Assembly: GCA_963730115.1 (NCBI GenBank)
Contig: CAVSQM010000004.1
Span: forward strand, 124,001 to 188,000
Length of the DNA stretch: 64,000 nt
DNA from: DASQFQ01 sp963730115
GTDB lineage: Bacteria; Actinomycetota; Thermoleophilia; Solirubrobacterales; Solirubrobacteraceae
Reading direction: 5' to 3'
The notes beneath the pieces were generated by a model. That model worked only from the letters and a program-made list of their open reading frames with translations, was not told where the DNA came from and did no database searches. Of this stretch, positions 9,187 through 17,757 are shown piece by piece; the stretch's first letter is position 1, and every line of letters starts with the position of its first letter. Position numbers and translations under genes: made by a program.

Positions 9187-9618
9187 ATGCTCCTGTTCGT
9201 GGGAAGTGCTCCCGGACAAGACCCGCGGCCGGCCGCGAACTCATCGTGGGCGAAGGCGAACTTCGACGAGCTTCGCGATGTCAGCCCCGAGCACGTGCAG
9301 ATCCAGTGGCGGTTCGCGCGCGAGGTGCTCGGGTCGCCCGAGCTCGGCCTGAGCCGCTTCACCTACGAGCCGGGCGCGCGCATGCCATGGGGGCACCGGC
9401 ATCGCGTCCAGGAGGAGGCCTACGTCGTGGTCGCCGGGTCCGGCCGGGCCAAGCTCGACGACGAGGTCATCGAGCTCTCGACGTGGGACGTGCTGCGCGT
9501 CGCGCCGGCGGTCATCCGCTCGTTCGAGGCCGGCCCGGACGGCCTCGACGTCATCTGCATCGGTGGCCGCAAGCCGAGCGGCGGCGACACCGAGCGGTTC
9601 GAGGACTTCTGGGCCTGA
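9187..9618 (+). CDS. Cupin-domain protein
   Basis: This is a 143-residue single cupin. Metal-binding motif 1 is HRHRVQEEAYVVVAGSG, with two His and one Glu, and the second conserved strand region is DVLRVAPAVIRSFEAG. It is a paralogue of the cupin at 3788-4177. The first 20 or so residues after ATG 9187 do not look like the family, so an in-frame downstream start cannot be excluded. The role is unknown. Confidence 0.8.
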   Translation: MLLFVGSAPGQDPRPAANSSWAKANFDELRDVSPEHVQIQWRFAREVLGSPELGLSRFTYEPGARMPWGHRHRVQEEAYVVVAGSGRAKLDDEVIELSTWDVLRVAPAVIRSFEAGPDGLDVICIGGRKPSGGDTERFEDFWA

Positions 9619-9686
9619 CGCAACCGGCCAACCTGCTCCGCCGCTGGTGGGTCATACCGCCCGACAACCACCAGGAAGGCGGACCC

Positions 9687-9959
9687 ATGTCCCTCAAGCA
9701 CTCCCTCTCAGCCATCGCCGTCGCGGCCGGCCTGCTGGCCACGGCCGGACCGGCGAGCGCCGCGATCACCTACAACGGCCACGCCGGGCTCGGCGCGGCC
9801 GTCTCGGACGGGACCTCGAACACGATCATGTTCGCCGCGGCGCCCCGTGGATTCTCGATCGACATCGGGACCTCCGAGAACATCGCCGCCGACGGTCGCG
9901 AGCTGAACCGGATCCTGATGACGGACAACGGCGGCCAGTACTACGCTCGGCCTCAGTGA
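9687..9959 (+). CDS. Small secreted protein
   Basis: This is a 90-residue protein with a clear Sec signal peptide: positive N-terminus MSLKH, an alanine/leucine core, and cleavage after PASA at about residue 25. The mature part (about 65 residues) contains SDGTSNTIMF, which resembles a motif in DUF1559/type IV pilin-like proteins, but it is too short for that family and lacks the prepilin leader. AGGAAGG lies about 8 nt before the ATG at 9687. Its stop overlaps the GTG of the next gene (GTGA), so the two are probably translated together. Confidence 0.65.
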   Translation: MSLKHSLSAIAVAAGLLATAGPASAAITYNGHAGLGAAVSDGTSNTIMFAAAPRGFSIDIGTSENIAADGRELNRILMTDNGGQYYARPQ

Positions 9960-10324
9960 GCGACGAAGACCACGTACTCGCCGCCGAGCGATCGTTGCAG
10001 GCGGCGCAGCTCGCGTCCGACGTCGACGCGCTCGACCGGCTGCTCCATCCCGAGCTCCTGGCCGTCGGCCCCGACGGCCAGATGATCGACAAGGCGGGCG
10101 ACCTCGCCGCCCATCGCGCGGGCGTGTTCAAGCTCTTCGAGCTCGACGAGGAGGACGTCCGCGTGCTGGTGCTGGGCGACGTCGCGGTCACGTTCGTCGT
10201 GCTCCGGGTGCGCGGCGCGATCGACGACGAGGAGGTCGCCGGCCGCATGCGCTACACGCGGACCTGGAGCCGCGACGGCGGCGTCTGGCGCGTGCTGGCG
10301 GCGCACATCAGCCCCGCCGCCTAG
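9956..10324 (+). CDS. DUF4440 / SnoaL-like NTF2-fold protein
   Basis: This is a 122-residue NTF2-fold protein: helix VLAAERSLQAAQLASDVDAL, then LLHPELLAVGPDGQ, then strands ending TRTWSRDGGVWRVLAAH, the usual DUF4440 signature. The function in this family is generally unknown (ligand-binding, polyketide cyclase-like or stress-related). The GTG start at 9956 overlaps the stop of the small secreted protein gene by 4 bases. It converges on the methyltransferase gene, sharing the palindrome CTAG as stop on both strands. Confidence 0.8.
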   Translation: MSDEDHVLAAERSLQAAQLASDVDALDRLLHPELLAVGPDGQMIDKAGDLAAHRAGVFKLFELDEEDVRVLVLGDVAVTFVVLRVRGAIDDEEVAGRMRYTRTWSRDGGVWRVLAAHISPAA

Positions 10325-11118
10325 GCCTTGCGGCTGACCATCACCTCGCGAAACGCGCCGACGATGCCGCGCCCCGGATCGCTGATCGCGTGCACCGTCG
10401 TGGTCATGCCGCTCGCGCGGTAGATGACGTCGGGCAGCTCCCGGCCCCACTCGGTCACCACGAGCGATCCGGAGGGATCGACCGGGTTCGCGTGATAGTC
10501 GGGTGGCTCGAGATGCTCGACGCGATCGCCGGCGAGCCGGGCGCGGACGAGCGTCGGCTTCCACGAGTACCAGGGCACCGTGAAGACGTGCAGGCCGGCG
10601 GGGCGGAGCACGCGCGCGATCTCCGCGAACCCGCGCTCGGCATCGAGCACGTGCTCGAACACGTCCTGCGTGATGAACAGGTCAAGCGATTCGTCGTCGA
10701 GCGTCAGCCGCGTGAGGTCCTCGCAGCGCACGCCGTCGCGCGTGGCGCCCGGGGCGAGGTCGGGCCAGTACTGCGAGGCGTCGTAGCCGCTGCAGTCGCG
10801 CGCGAGGCGCTCGGAGCTCGCGCCGTCGGGCGACGACTCGTGGATGCGGAGCTCCGGCCACCCCGGCGCGACCTCGCCGAGGACCTGCAACAGCGCACGC
10901 TGCCGGGGGATCGACCCGCAGCGGACGCACTGGTAGCTGTCGCGCAGCCAGTCCGAGAGCGCGACGAAGACGACGGCGCGAGCGCAGACCGGGCAGCGGC
11001 CGAGCCGGCCGTGCCCGGTCACCAGTCGCCGGCCGTACGTCCCGAACGATCGCTCGCGCACGACGCGGCGGGCCGCCTGGCCGACGGCCCGCACCGAGTT
11101 GTCCGCAACCGAGGTCAA
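10321..11118 (-). CDS. Class I SAM-dependent methyltransferase with N-terminal zinc-binding motif
   Basis: This protein of about 265 residues has an N-terminal region with two CxxC pairs (CPVC and CVRC, about 25 residues apart) that probably bind zinc. A methyltransferase core follows, in which LDLFITQDVFEHVLD and EIARVLRPAGLHVFTVP correspond to the usual post-I and Methyltransf_11-type motifs. The methyl acceptor is unknown. I chose TTG 11118 because it overlaps the stop of the upstream small secreted protein (TTGA) and has AGGGGCG just before it. The coupling suggests a shared function with that peptide. Confidence 0.75.
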   Translation of the reverse strand: MTSVADNSVRAVGQAARRVVRERSFGTYGRRLVTGHGRLGRCPVCARAVVFVALSDWLRDSYQCVRCGSIPRQRALLQVLGEVAPGWPELRIHESSPDGASSERLARDCSGYDASQYWPDLAPGATRDGVRCEDLTRLTLDDESLDLFITQDVFEHVLDAERGFAEIARVLRPAGLHVFTVPWYSWKPTLVRARLAGDRVEHLEPPDYHANPVDPSGSLVVTEWGRELPDVIYRASGMTTTVHAISDPGRGIVGAFREVMVSRKA

Positions 11119-11414
11119 CGCCCCTGCATGATCGTGGATGCGGCGGGCGCGATCATCGGCGGCGGGTGCGGGCAGGCGGGACAGCCGTGGGCGCCGCCCT
11201 CCATGCCCTGCACGAGGTGCCCCTTCGGCGGCACCACGCCGATCAGGATCGCGATGATGCCGTCGGCCTGCGGGGCCTTGACGCCTTCGCTGCCGACCTG
11301 CGTGCCCGGCGCGACGCGCGCGTCGGAGCTCGGGGTGGCCTGGGCGGTGGCCGCAGGCGTCAGCGCGGTTGCGGCGAGGACGCCGAGGGTGCCGACCAGC
11401 TTCTTGCTCAACAT
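11115..11414 (-). CDS. Small secreted protein with Cys/His/Pro-rich C-terminus
   Basis: This is a 99-residue protein with a Sec signal peptide (MLSKKLVG... to about ATAQA, residue 26). The mature part has a hydrophobic stretch (GIIAILIGVV) and a C-terminal GGAHGCPACPHPPPM segment with a CPAC motif that could bind metal or form a disulfide. AGGAAGGG precedes the ATG at 11414. The gene is translationally coupled to the downstream methyltransferase. It could be a substrate or precursor peptide, but nothing beyond arrangement supports that. Confidence 0.6.
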   Translation of the reverse strand: MLSKKLVGTLGVLAATALTPAATAQATPSSDARVAPGTQVGSEGVKAPQADGIIAILIGVVPPKGHLVQGMEGGAHGCPACPHPPPMIAPAASTIMQGR

Positions 11415-11484
11415 GGTGATGCCCTTCCTGGTGAGTTGACGTGTCGGAGGGCATGACCTCCGACCCCTCACCAGGGTTGGCCGG

Positions 11485-11869
11485 TTGTTTCGGGGAATAC
11501 CGGCGCCAGGCATTCGTCTTTACGGCCCGTGGGGCAATCAGGCCCCGCTGATCAATCAACGAGCAGCGGTGGGAGCAGGTCGATGCCGCCGGCTCCGGTC
11601 CGGCCGTGCTCATCAAGAACGTCGCGAACGATCAGTGCCTGCGGGCCAACCCGTTCACCAACGCCGTCGTCCGCACGCGTGCGTGCGAAGCGGGCAACAA
11701 GGAGCAGCAGTGGGTGCTCAGCGGCGGCCGGTTCACGAACGTCGACCGATTCGAGAGGAACGTCGAGGCGGACTCGTTGACCGTCGACTTCCAGAACATC
11801 AACCGCGTCGTCGGTCTCGCCAAGTTCAACGGAACGTCGAACCAGGTGTGGTCGACCGCGCTGTTCTAG
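11485..11869 (+). pseudogene. Ricin-B-lectin-like gene remnant
   Basis: The frame from about 11549 to the stop at 11869 encodes NEQRWEQVD, then IKNVANDQCLRAN and KEQQWVL, which fit the repeated sugar-binding subdomain of ricin-B-type lectins (the QxW signature). In the other frame upstream, YGPWGNQAPLIN appears to be the preceding part, so the gene is interrupted by an indel near 11555. It also lacks the N-terminal signal and the other repeats expected of a beta-trefoil (about 120-140 residues), so it is most likely a truncated, frameshifted remnant. Confidence 0.5.
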
Positions 11870-11874
11870 GCCGA

Positions 11875-13893
11875 TCACGGGGTCGGGATCTCGGCGCTGA
11901 TGCAGGTGCCGCCGGCCGACGCGCTCTCGACCTCGAGGCGCCCGTTCAGCGCTTCGAGCCGGTCCGCCAATCCGCGCAGGCCCGTGCCGCGGGTCGGGTC
12001 GGCGCCGCCGACGCCGTCGTCGGAGACGACGACGGTGGCGTGCCCGTCCGAGCGGCTGATGCTGATCGTGACGCTCGACGCCTGCGCGTACTTCGCGACG
12101 TTGGTCATCGCCTCCGCGACGACGTAGTACGCGGCCGCCTCGACCTGCGGCGCCAGCCGCTCCTCGGGCAGCTCGGTGATCTCCACGGGCACCGGCGCCC
12201 GCGCCGCCAGCCCGGCCAGCGCCGGCCCGAGGCCGCGGTCGGTGAGCACCGCGGGATGGATGCCGCGGGCGAGCTCGCGCAGCTCCTCGAGTCCCATCTT
12301 GAGCTGGTCCTGGGCCGCGGCCAGCAGCTCGCGCGCGGCCTCCGGATTCTTCTCCAGCATCACGTCGGCGGTTCGCAGGTCGAGCGCGACCGACACGAGC
12401 CGCTGCTGCGCGCCGTCGTGCAGGTTGCGCTCGAGCCGCCGGCGCTCGGCGTCGCCGACCTCGACGATGCGGGCGCGTGACGCGGCCAGCTGCTCGTGGG
12501 CCTCGGCGTTGGCGAGCCGCTGCCCGACGAGGTCGGCGAAGTCGCACAGGCGGGACTCGAGCTCCCCGGGCAGCGGCTCGTCCGACCGCGTCGCGGCGGC
12601 CAGGGCGCCCCAGAGCTCGCCGCCGACGGTCACCGGCGCCGCCACCGCGGAGCGGTAGCCGACGTTCTGCATCCGCAGTGCCAGCTGCCCGCGCGCGTCC
12701 TCGTAGCGCTCCACGCGCTGCGGCTCGCCGCTGCGCAGCACCTTCGCGACGACGGTGTCACCGTCGAGATCGATCGTGCTGGCGAGCGGAAGCGCCGGCC
12801 GGCCGTCCTCGCTCCACGCGCCGACGACCGTGGCGGTACGGGCGCCGTCGTAGCGCATGAGGCTCGCGCCCGGCATCCCCAGCAGCCGCGCGACCTCCTC
12901 GGTCACCTGCTCGAAGACGCGGCTCGGCGCCGCTCCGCCGGCCACGAGGGTGGCGACCCTGCGCAACGCCGCCTGCTCGTCGGCGAGGGCGCGCTGGGCC
13001 GCCTCGCTCTCCGCCAGCGCCGCCGCCGCGTTCGTGCGCTCGGCGGTGACGGCGGCGAGCACCAGCGACGTGAGCGCCGAGATGGCGATGAACAGCTGCG
13101 TCGCGAGCAGGCTGTCGGTGATCGACTCGCGCACGAACGGGCCGTCGTTCTGCGCCGTGTTCCAGACCGTGATCGAGCAGACGACGAACACGGCCGCGGA
13201 CGCCCCGCGCGGCCCGAAGCGCAGCGCCGACCACAGCAGCACCGGGAAGACGATGTAGGGCACGTCGCGCTGCGGCGGCAGCTCGGCGAGCGCCACGAGC
13301 AGCGCGAGCGCGACGGCGCCTTGGACCACGTCGCGGCGGCGGATGCCGTCGAGGCGCGTGGTCGCCCACGTGAGGATCACCGGCGCGACCACGAGGACGC
13401 CGGCGCAGTCGCCCAGCGTCCAGGTCCGGAACACGCGCGTGAGCTCGTCGGCGGGGATCACGTCGCCCAGGCGCAGCGCCAGCGGCCCGACCGCCGCGCT
13501 GATCAGCGCCACGACCAGCGCGCAGCAGACGAAGGCCACGACGTCCGCGACCCGCTCCAACCCGCCGCGGCCGCTAGTGAGGCGTCGCAAGAGCAGCGCA
13601 CCGACGACCACGGCCACCGTGTTGCCGACCGTCTGCGCGGCGACCGTGCCGAGCGGCGTCGAGTAGTCCCCGAGCAGCAGGTCGCCGATCACGATCGCCG
13701 GCCACAGGCGGACTCCGTAGAGGAACAGGACCGCCAGGCCGAGCCCGGCGGGCGGCCACAGCGCCGCGACCGCGCCGTCGAGGTAGGCGAGCTCGAGCCC
13801 CACGCGCCCGGCGAGGTAGTACGCGACCGCGACGACGGCCAGTGCCGCAACGTAGCGGCGGGGGTCCGATCCGCTGACGAGACGCACGCTCAC
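11875..13893 (-). CDS. MASE1-GAF sensor histidine kinase (NarL-type, HisKA_3)
   Basis: This is a 672-residue membrane sensor kinase. The N-terminal 280 or so residues form about eight hydrophobic segments of the MASE1 type (ALWPPAGLGLAV region). A short coiled coil, a GAF domain (about 320-455) and a HisKA_3 dimerisation/phosphoacceptor segment with RRRLERNLHDGAQQRL follow; the His in NLHDG is the phosphorylation site. An HATPase domain (about 560-670) has N-box AEAMTNVAKYA and G-box DGVGGAD and TGLRGL. No response regulator gene is adjacent, so its partner is elsewhere. The signal is unknown. Confidence 0.88.
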   Translation of the reverse strand: MSVRLVSGSDPRRYVAALAVVAVAYYLAGRVGLELAYLDGAVAALWPPAGLGLAVLFLYGVRLWPAIVIGDLLLGDYSTPLGTVAAQTVGNTVAVVVGALLLRRLTSGRGGLERVADVVAFVCCALVVALISAAVGPLALRLGDVIPADELTRVFRTWTLGDCAGVLVVAPVILTWATTRLDGIRRRDVVQGAVALALLVALAELPPQRDVPYIVFPVLLWSALRFGPRGASAAVFVVCSITVWNTAQNDGPFVRESITDSLLATQLFIAISALTSLVLAAVTAERTNAAAALAESEAAQRALADEQAALRRVATLVAGGAAPSRVFEQVTEEVARLLGMPGASLMRYDGARTATVVGAWSEDGRPALPLASTIDLDGDTVVAKVLRSGEPQRVERYEDARGQLALRMQNVGYRSAVAAPVTVGGELWGALAAATRSDEPLPGELESRLCDFADLVGQRLANAEAHEQLAASRARIVEVGDAERRRLERNLHDGAQQRLVSVALDLRTADVMLEKNPEAARELLAAAQDQLKMGLEELRELARGIHPAVLTDRGLGPALAGLAARAPVPVEITELPEERLAPQVEAAAYYVVAEAMTNVAKYAQASSVTISISRSDGHATVVVSDDGVGGADPTRGTGLRGLADRLEALNGRLEVESASAGGTCISAEIPTP

Positions 13894-13909
13894 GGCCTCG
13901 TCGCCGAGT

Positions 13910-14250
13910 CTATTCGGGCTCGCGGACTCCCTGCACGGGGCCGGCCGCGCGGCCGACCATCGCCGAGGCGAGCTCGATCACGCCGGTGCGGGGCACGCCG
14001 CCGTCGCGGGCGAGCGAGCGCCAGGTGCTGAAGTCGACCGCGTGCCGCGCAGCGGCGACGACCAGCGATCGCCGCCTCCCGCGCACGCCCCAGCCGGCGG
14101 CCAGCACGCTCGCCGCCTCGTCGAGGTAGGCACGGAAGTACGGCAGCCGCGCCGCGACGGGCGCGACCAGCGTCTCGTCGCGCAGGAGGTTGGCGTACAT
14201 CGCCTCGGTGCCCTCGTAGTAGGCATAGAGATGGGCAGGCGACGGTGACG
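13910..14250 (-). pseudogene. TetR-family regulator C-terminal remnant
   Basis: The last 107 or so residues of this frame (from about 14233 down) resemble the ligand-binding C-terminal half of TetR-type repressors: LYAYYEGTEAMYANLLRDE, RLPYFRAYLDEAASVLAAGWG, and VDFSTWRSLARDGG. The N-terminal helix-turn-helix is missing; upstream sequence in the same frame is antisense to the 3' end of the beta-helix gene. It therefore appears to be a 5'-truncated repressor gene that cannot bind DNA. Confidence 0.55.
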
Positions 14251-14277
14251 ATGGGCGTGCCCGTCCCCGCCTGAGCG

Positions 14278-15291
14278 TCACCTGACGACCGAGCCGACGA
14301 TGTTCTGCTCGCGCCCGAGGAAGTAGATCCCCGGGTCGGTCTCGAAGCCCGCGCTCGGGTTGCGCCGCAGGACCGAGGAGCGGATGTCGAGCACGCCGCT
14401 GCGGTCGTTGCTGACGAAGAACACCGCGCCGCCGCCCTCGCGCGCGCGGTTGCGGAGCATCCGCGTGCCGGCGATCAAGACGCGGAAGTTGTTGCCGTCC
14501 GCATACACGGCGCCGCCCGAGCCCCCGCCGGAGGTGCTCGGGCGCGCCGGGTTGGCGCCGCGGCCGATGGCGCGGTTGCCCGTGAAGACGCTGTTGTAGA
14601 TCGACCACGAGACGCCGATGCTGCTCAGCGCTGCGCCGTTGCTGCAGACCCCGCCGGTGAAGCTGCTGCCGGCGACGAACACCGGCCGGCCGGCGTGCTG
14701 TGACAGCGCCCGCACGGCGCCGCCGCCGAGGTCGGGCCCTGTCGCGTCGCAGCGGTTGCCGACGAACCTCGAGCGGACGATCTTCAGCCGGCCGCCGCGG
14801 GCGAAGATCGCGCCGCCCCCGCCCCCTTCGTCGGTCTCCCCGGTGGAGTCGCCGCGCGCGAAGGTCAGGTTCTGCACGACGAGGCGCGGCGTGGCCTGGT
14901 CGTCACAGTGCGACGTCGTCCACGTCTGCCGCCGGTCGCACGTGTTCTGGTACAGGATGCGGCGCTTCCCGCCGCCGCTGAGCGTCACCAGCCCGCCGCC
15001 GTCGAGGACGACGCGACGGCTGGTGTTGACCACCTTGGCCGTCTGCCTGAGCTCGATCCGGACCGGCTTCGGGCCGCAGCGGAAGCGGATGATCCCGCCC
15101 TTGGCGACCGCGCGCACGACGGCGCGAGATGTGCAGCTCCGGGGCGTGCCCTTCCCGACCCAGCGATCGGGGCGCGAGGTGTCGACTGACCGCGCCTCGC
15201 GCGGCACCTTGACGGCCGCCGGCGCGGGCGCCGCGGCGGTCAGCACGCCCGCGAGGGCGAGACCGACGACGATCTGTGGACGCAAGGGCAT
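14278..15291 (-). CDS. Secreted right-handed beta-helix protein
   Basis: This is a 337-residue protein with a signal peptide (to about residue 25, APAPA). The rest shows the glycine/asparagine-rich repeating pattern of parallel beta-helix proteins: VVLDGGGLVTLSGGG, NLTFARGDS, SRFVGNRC, SSFTGGVCSNG, and NSVFTGNRA. These repeats resemble polymorphic-outer-membrane-like or pectate-lyase-like folds. No catalytic residues can be assigned, so it may be a surface or extracellular binding protein. Paired cysteines suggest disulfides outside the cell. Confidence 0.78.
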   Translation of the reverse strand: MPLRPQIVVGLALAGVLTAAAPAPAAVKVPREARSVDTSRPDRWVGKGTPRSCTSRAVVRAVAKGGIIRFRCGPKPVRIELRQTAKVVNTSRRVVLDGGGLVTLSGGGKRRILYQNTCDRRQTWTTSHCDDQATPRLVVQNLTFARGDSTGETDEGGGGGAIFARGGRLKIVRSRFVGNRCDATGPDLGGGAVRALSQHAGRPVFVAGSSFTGGVCSNGAALSSIGVSWSIYNSVFTGNRAIGRGANPARPSTSGGGSGGAVYADGNNFRVLIAGTRMLRNRAREGGGAVFFVSNDRSGVLDIRSSVLRRNPSAGFETDPGIYFLGREQNIVGSVVR

Positions 15292-15319
15292 CTGCGGTCC
15301 GTGACCTTAGGCGACGAGG

Positions 15320-15868
15320 TCAGTCGGCGGCCGCGGCGTAGCTGAGGTTGAGCACGCCGCTCTTGAAGGTCTCTCCGCTCAGCAGCTGGAGCGGGAGGCT
15401 CGGCTCGTCCGGCGGGAACAGCCGGGCCAGGCCCTCGCCGACCACGATCGGATGCACAAGCAGGTTGAGCTCGTCGAGGAGGCCTTCGCGCAGCAGCCAG
15501 CGGACGGTGGTGGCGCTGCCGGACATGGCGATGTCGCCGCCGTCCCGGGCCTTGAGCTCCGTCAGCTGCTGCGCGACGTCGCCGCTGATGAGCTCGGTGT
15601 TCTGCCACTCCGCCGCCTCCAGGCTGTCGGAGACGACGTACTTCTGCATCGAGTTCATGACGTCGCCGAACGGCTCGTCGGCATGCTCGGGCCAGTACGC
15701 GGCCCACTCGTCGTAGAGGACGCGGCCCATCAGCATCGCGTCGGCGGTGGCGAAGCCGGCCCCGACCGCGGCCCCCATCTCGTCGTCGAAGTAGGGGAAG
15801 TGCCACTTGTCGGGCGCCTCGACGACGCCGTCGAGGGAGATGAAGAAGTTCGACTTGATCTTGCGCAC
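15320..15868 (-). CDS. Dihydrofolate reductase-like (RibD C-terminal domain) protein
   Basis: This is a 182-residue protein of the RibD_C/DHFR-like family. It has the SLDGVVEAPDKWHF start, VLYDEWAAYWP, DIAMSGSATTVRWLL (NADPH-binding region) and LHPIVVGEGLARLF. Members are NADPH-dependent reductases of mostly unknown substrate, rarely true DHFR. GTG 15868 was chosen because AGGAGG lies 5-10 nt upstream. A paralogue is at 22292-22870. It is divergent from the DUF427 gene. Confidence 0.85.
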   Translation of the reverse strand: MRKIKSNFFISLDGVVEAPDKWHFPYFDDEMGAAVGAGFATADAMLMGRVLYDEWAAYWPEHADEPFGDVMNSMQKYVVSDSLEAAEWQNTELISGDVAQQLTELKARDGGDIAMSGSATTVRWLLREGLLDELNLLVHPIVVGEGLARLFPPDEPSLPLQLLSGETFKSGVLNLSYAAAAD

Positions 15869-15936
15869 TGGGGCCTCCTGGGCTGGGTGAGGACGGCGTC
15901 TCGTACTGTCTGGTGCGGTCGCCGAAGGCGGCGGAC

Positions 15937-16707
15937 ATGAACGGACACGGCTATCCACAGATGATCGCGCCGGTCAACCACGTCGAGCCGGTGCCGCGGC
16001 GCGTGCGCGCCGTGCTGGGCGCGGCGACGGTCCTCGACACCACCCGTGCGCTGTACGTGTGGGAGTGGCCGAACTATCCGCAGTACTACATCCCGCTCGC
16101 CGACGTCGATCCCTCCGTCCTCGTCGACGAGGATCGCGTCGAGCATCTGCGCCGCGGCACGGCGCGGCGGCACGGCTTGCGCGCCGGCGACGTATCGCGG
16201 ACCGGGGCGGCGCACGTCTACGGCGCGGATGCGGTGGAGGGCCTGGCCGACACGGTGCGGTTCGAGTGGGCCGCGCTCGACGCGTGGTTCGAGGAGGACG
16301 AGGAGGTCTTCGTCCACCCGCGCAATCCCTACACCCGCGTGGACGCGATTCGCTCGACGCGCCACGTGCGCGTCGAGCTCGAGGGCGTCCTCCTCGCAGA
16401 GTCGGCATCGCCGGTCATGGTGTTCGAGACGGGGCTGCCGACGCGCTACTACCTCGACCGCAGCGCGGTCGTCCTCGAGCACCTGCGGGCGACCGACACC
16501 GTGACCTCCTGCCCCTACAAAGGCAAGACCAGCAGGTACTGGTCCGTCGTCGCGGGCGGCACCGTGCATCCCGATCTCGCGTGGGCGTACGACTTCCCGA
16601 CGCGCCAGCTGCTGCCGATCGCCGGGCTGGTCGCGTTCTACAACGAGAAGGTCGACATCGTCCTCGACGGCGAGCGACTCCCGCGCCCGAAGACGCATTT
16701 CTCGTGA
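15937..16707 (+). CDS. DUF427 domain-containing protein (two domain copies)
   Basis: This is a 256-residue protein with two tandem DUF427 domains: an N-terminal one (about 15-120, with ALYVWEWPNYPQYYIPL) and a C-terminal one (about 140-235, with VRVELEGVLLAES, FETGLPTRYYL, and TSCPYKGKTSRYWSV). The second carries the family's most conserved CPYKG motif. DUF427 is a compact beta-fold of unknown biochemistry. ATG 15937 is preferred; a GTG at 15913 would add 8 residues. The reading frame is intact. Confidence 0.85.
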   Translation: MNGHGYPQMIAPVNHVEPVPRRVRAVLGAATVLDTTRALYVWEWPNYPQYYIPLADVDPSVLVDEDRVEHLRRGTARRHGLRAGDVSRTGAAHVYGADAVEGLADTVRFEWAALDAWFEEDEEVFVHPRNPYTRVDAIRSTRHVRVELEGVLLAESASPVMVFETGLPTRYYLDRSAVVLEHLRATDTVTSCPYKGKTSRYWSVVAGGTVHPDLAWAYDFPTRQLLPIAGLVAFYNEKVDIVLDGERLPRPKTHFS

Positions 16708-16725
16708 GCGCGGCCGGCCTCTCGG

Positions 16726-17667
16726 TCAGCGGCTCCGGAGGCTGAGGTTGGCGAGGTACTCGTAGCTCACCCGGGCGGTCGTCAGCGCGTCGGCGGGCTC
16801 TCGCGGTGGCGTGCCCGCGTCGTCGCGCTCCACGATGTACTCCGCGACCTCCTGGGCCTGGAAGATGCGCACGAAGTCGATGAGGCCGTCACCCACGTCG
16901 GCGAAGCTCCCCGCCTGGTCGAGGTCCTTGACGTGGTACTGCCGGACGCGACCGTCGAGCCGGCGAAGGATGTCGACGGGATCGTGCGCGCCTCGCCAGC
17001 TCCAGAAGAGGTCGAGCTCGAAGTGGACGGAGCGGGGGTCGGTTTCCTCGATGAGCACGTCGTAGGCGGTGCGCGACGGATCGTCGGTGAGCCGGAAGAA
17101 CTCCCAGTTGTGGTTGTGGTAGCCGAGCCGCAGCCCTGCGCGCCTGGCCATCTCCCCCGCGCGGTTGAGGTCGTGGGCGAACGCGGCCCAGGTGGCGGAG
17201 TCGCGCACGACCTCGCCGCTGCCGAAGTCGATCCCGAAGAACGGGTGCACGATGAAGCGCGACTGCAGCGTGAGCGCGTCCTGGATCGACGCGCTCCAGG
17301 CAGCCGCGTCGAACGGCTGCGGGATCCCGACGTGGCCCGAGGTCGCGCGGAGCCCCGCGGCGTCCAGCGCGGCCTTGAACTCCGTCGCGGTGCGGCCGAC
17401 GAAGCCGGCGTGCTCGACGCGCCGATAGCCGATGCCGGCCAGCGCTTCCAGGGTGCCCTCGAGGTCGGCGGCGAGCTGGTCCCGCAGCGTGTAGAGCTGG
17501 ATGCTGATGCGCTCGGCGGGGATGTGGTCGCGATGGTGGCCATCGTCACCGTGGGCGACCGCGACCGACGCCCCCGGCATGCCGGCCGCCGCGACCGTCG
17601 CGCCGGCCGCGGTGAGGAAGCCCCTCCGGCTTACGCCCGTCGTTTGGTTGTCATGCCCTCGCCCCAT
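16726..17667 (-). CDS. Tat-exported sugar phosphate isomerase/epimerase-like TIM-barrel protein
   Basis: This is a 313-residue protein with a twin-arginine signal (SRRGFLTAAGA, residues about 13-23) followed by a xylose-isomerase-like/AP-endonuclease-2 TIM barrel. Motifs include YTLRDQLAADLEGTLEALAGIGYRRVEHAG, GYHNHNWEF and HFELDLFW, whose His/Glu/Asp residues bind divalent metal. It is a secreted putative sugar isomerase, epimerase or dehydratase of unknown substrate. The start is ATG 17667, with GGGAGG 6-9 nt upstream. It is divergent from the tspO-like gene. Confidence 0.88.
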   Translation of the reverse strand: MGRGHDNQTTGVSRRGFLTAAGATVAAAGMPGASVAVAHGDDGHHRDHIPAERISIQLYTLRDQLAADLEGTLEALAGIGYRRVEHAGFVGRTATEFKAALDAAGLRATSGHVGIPQPFDAAAWSASIQDALTLQSRFIVHPFFGIDFGSGEVVRDSATWAAFAHDLNRAGEMARRAGLRLGYHNHNWEFFRLTDDPSRTAYDVLIEETDPRSVHFELDLFWSWRGAHDPVDILRRLDGRVRQYHVKDLDQAGSFADVGDGLIDFVRIFQAQEVAEYIVERDDAGTPPREPADALTTARVSYEYLANLSLRSR

Positions 17668-17757
17668 GCCCGACCTCCCAGACGTGAACCAAACCGTGGG
17701 GATCTCCTGCCCCGCGGCACGGCGCGCAAACGCTCCATCCCTGGGTAGTCCTTTGCC

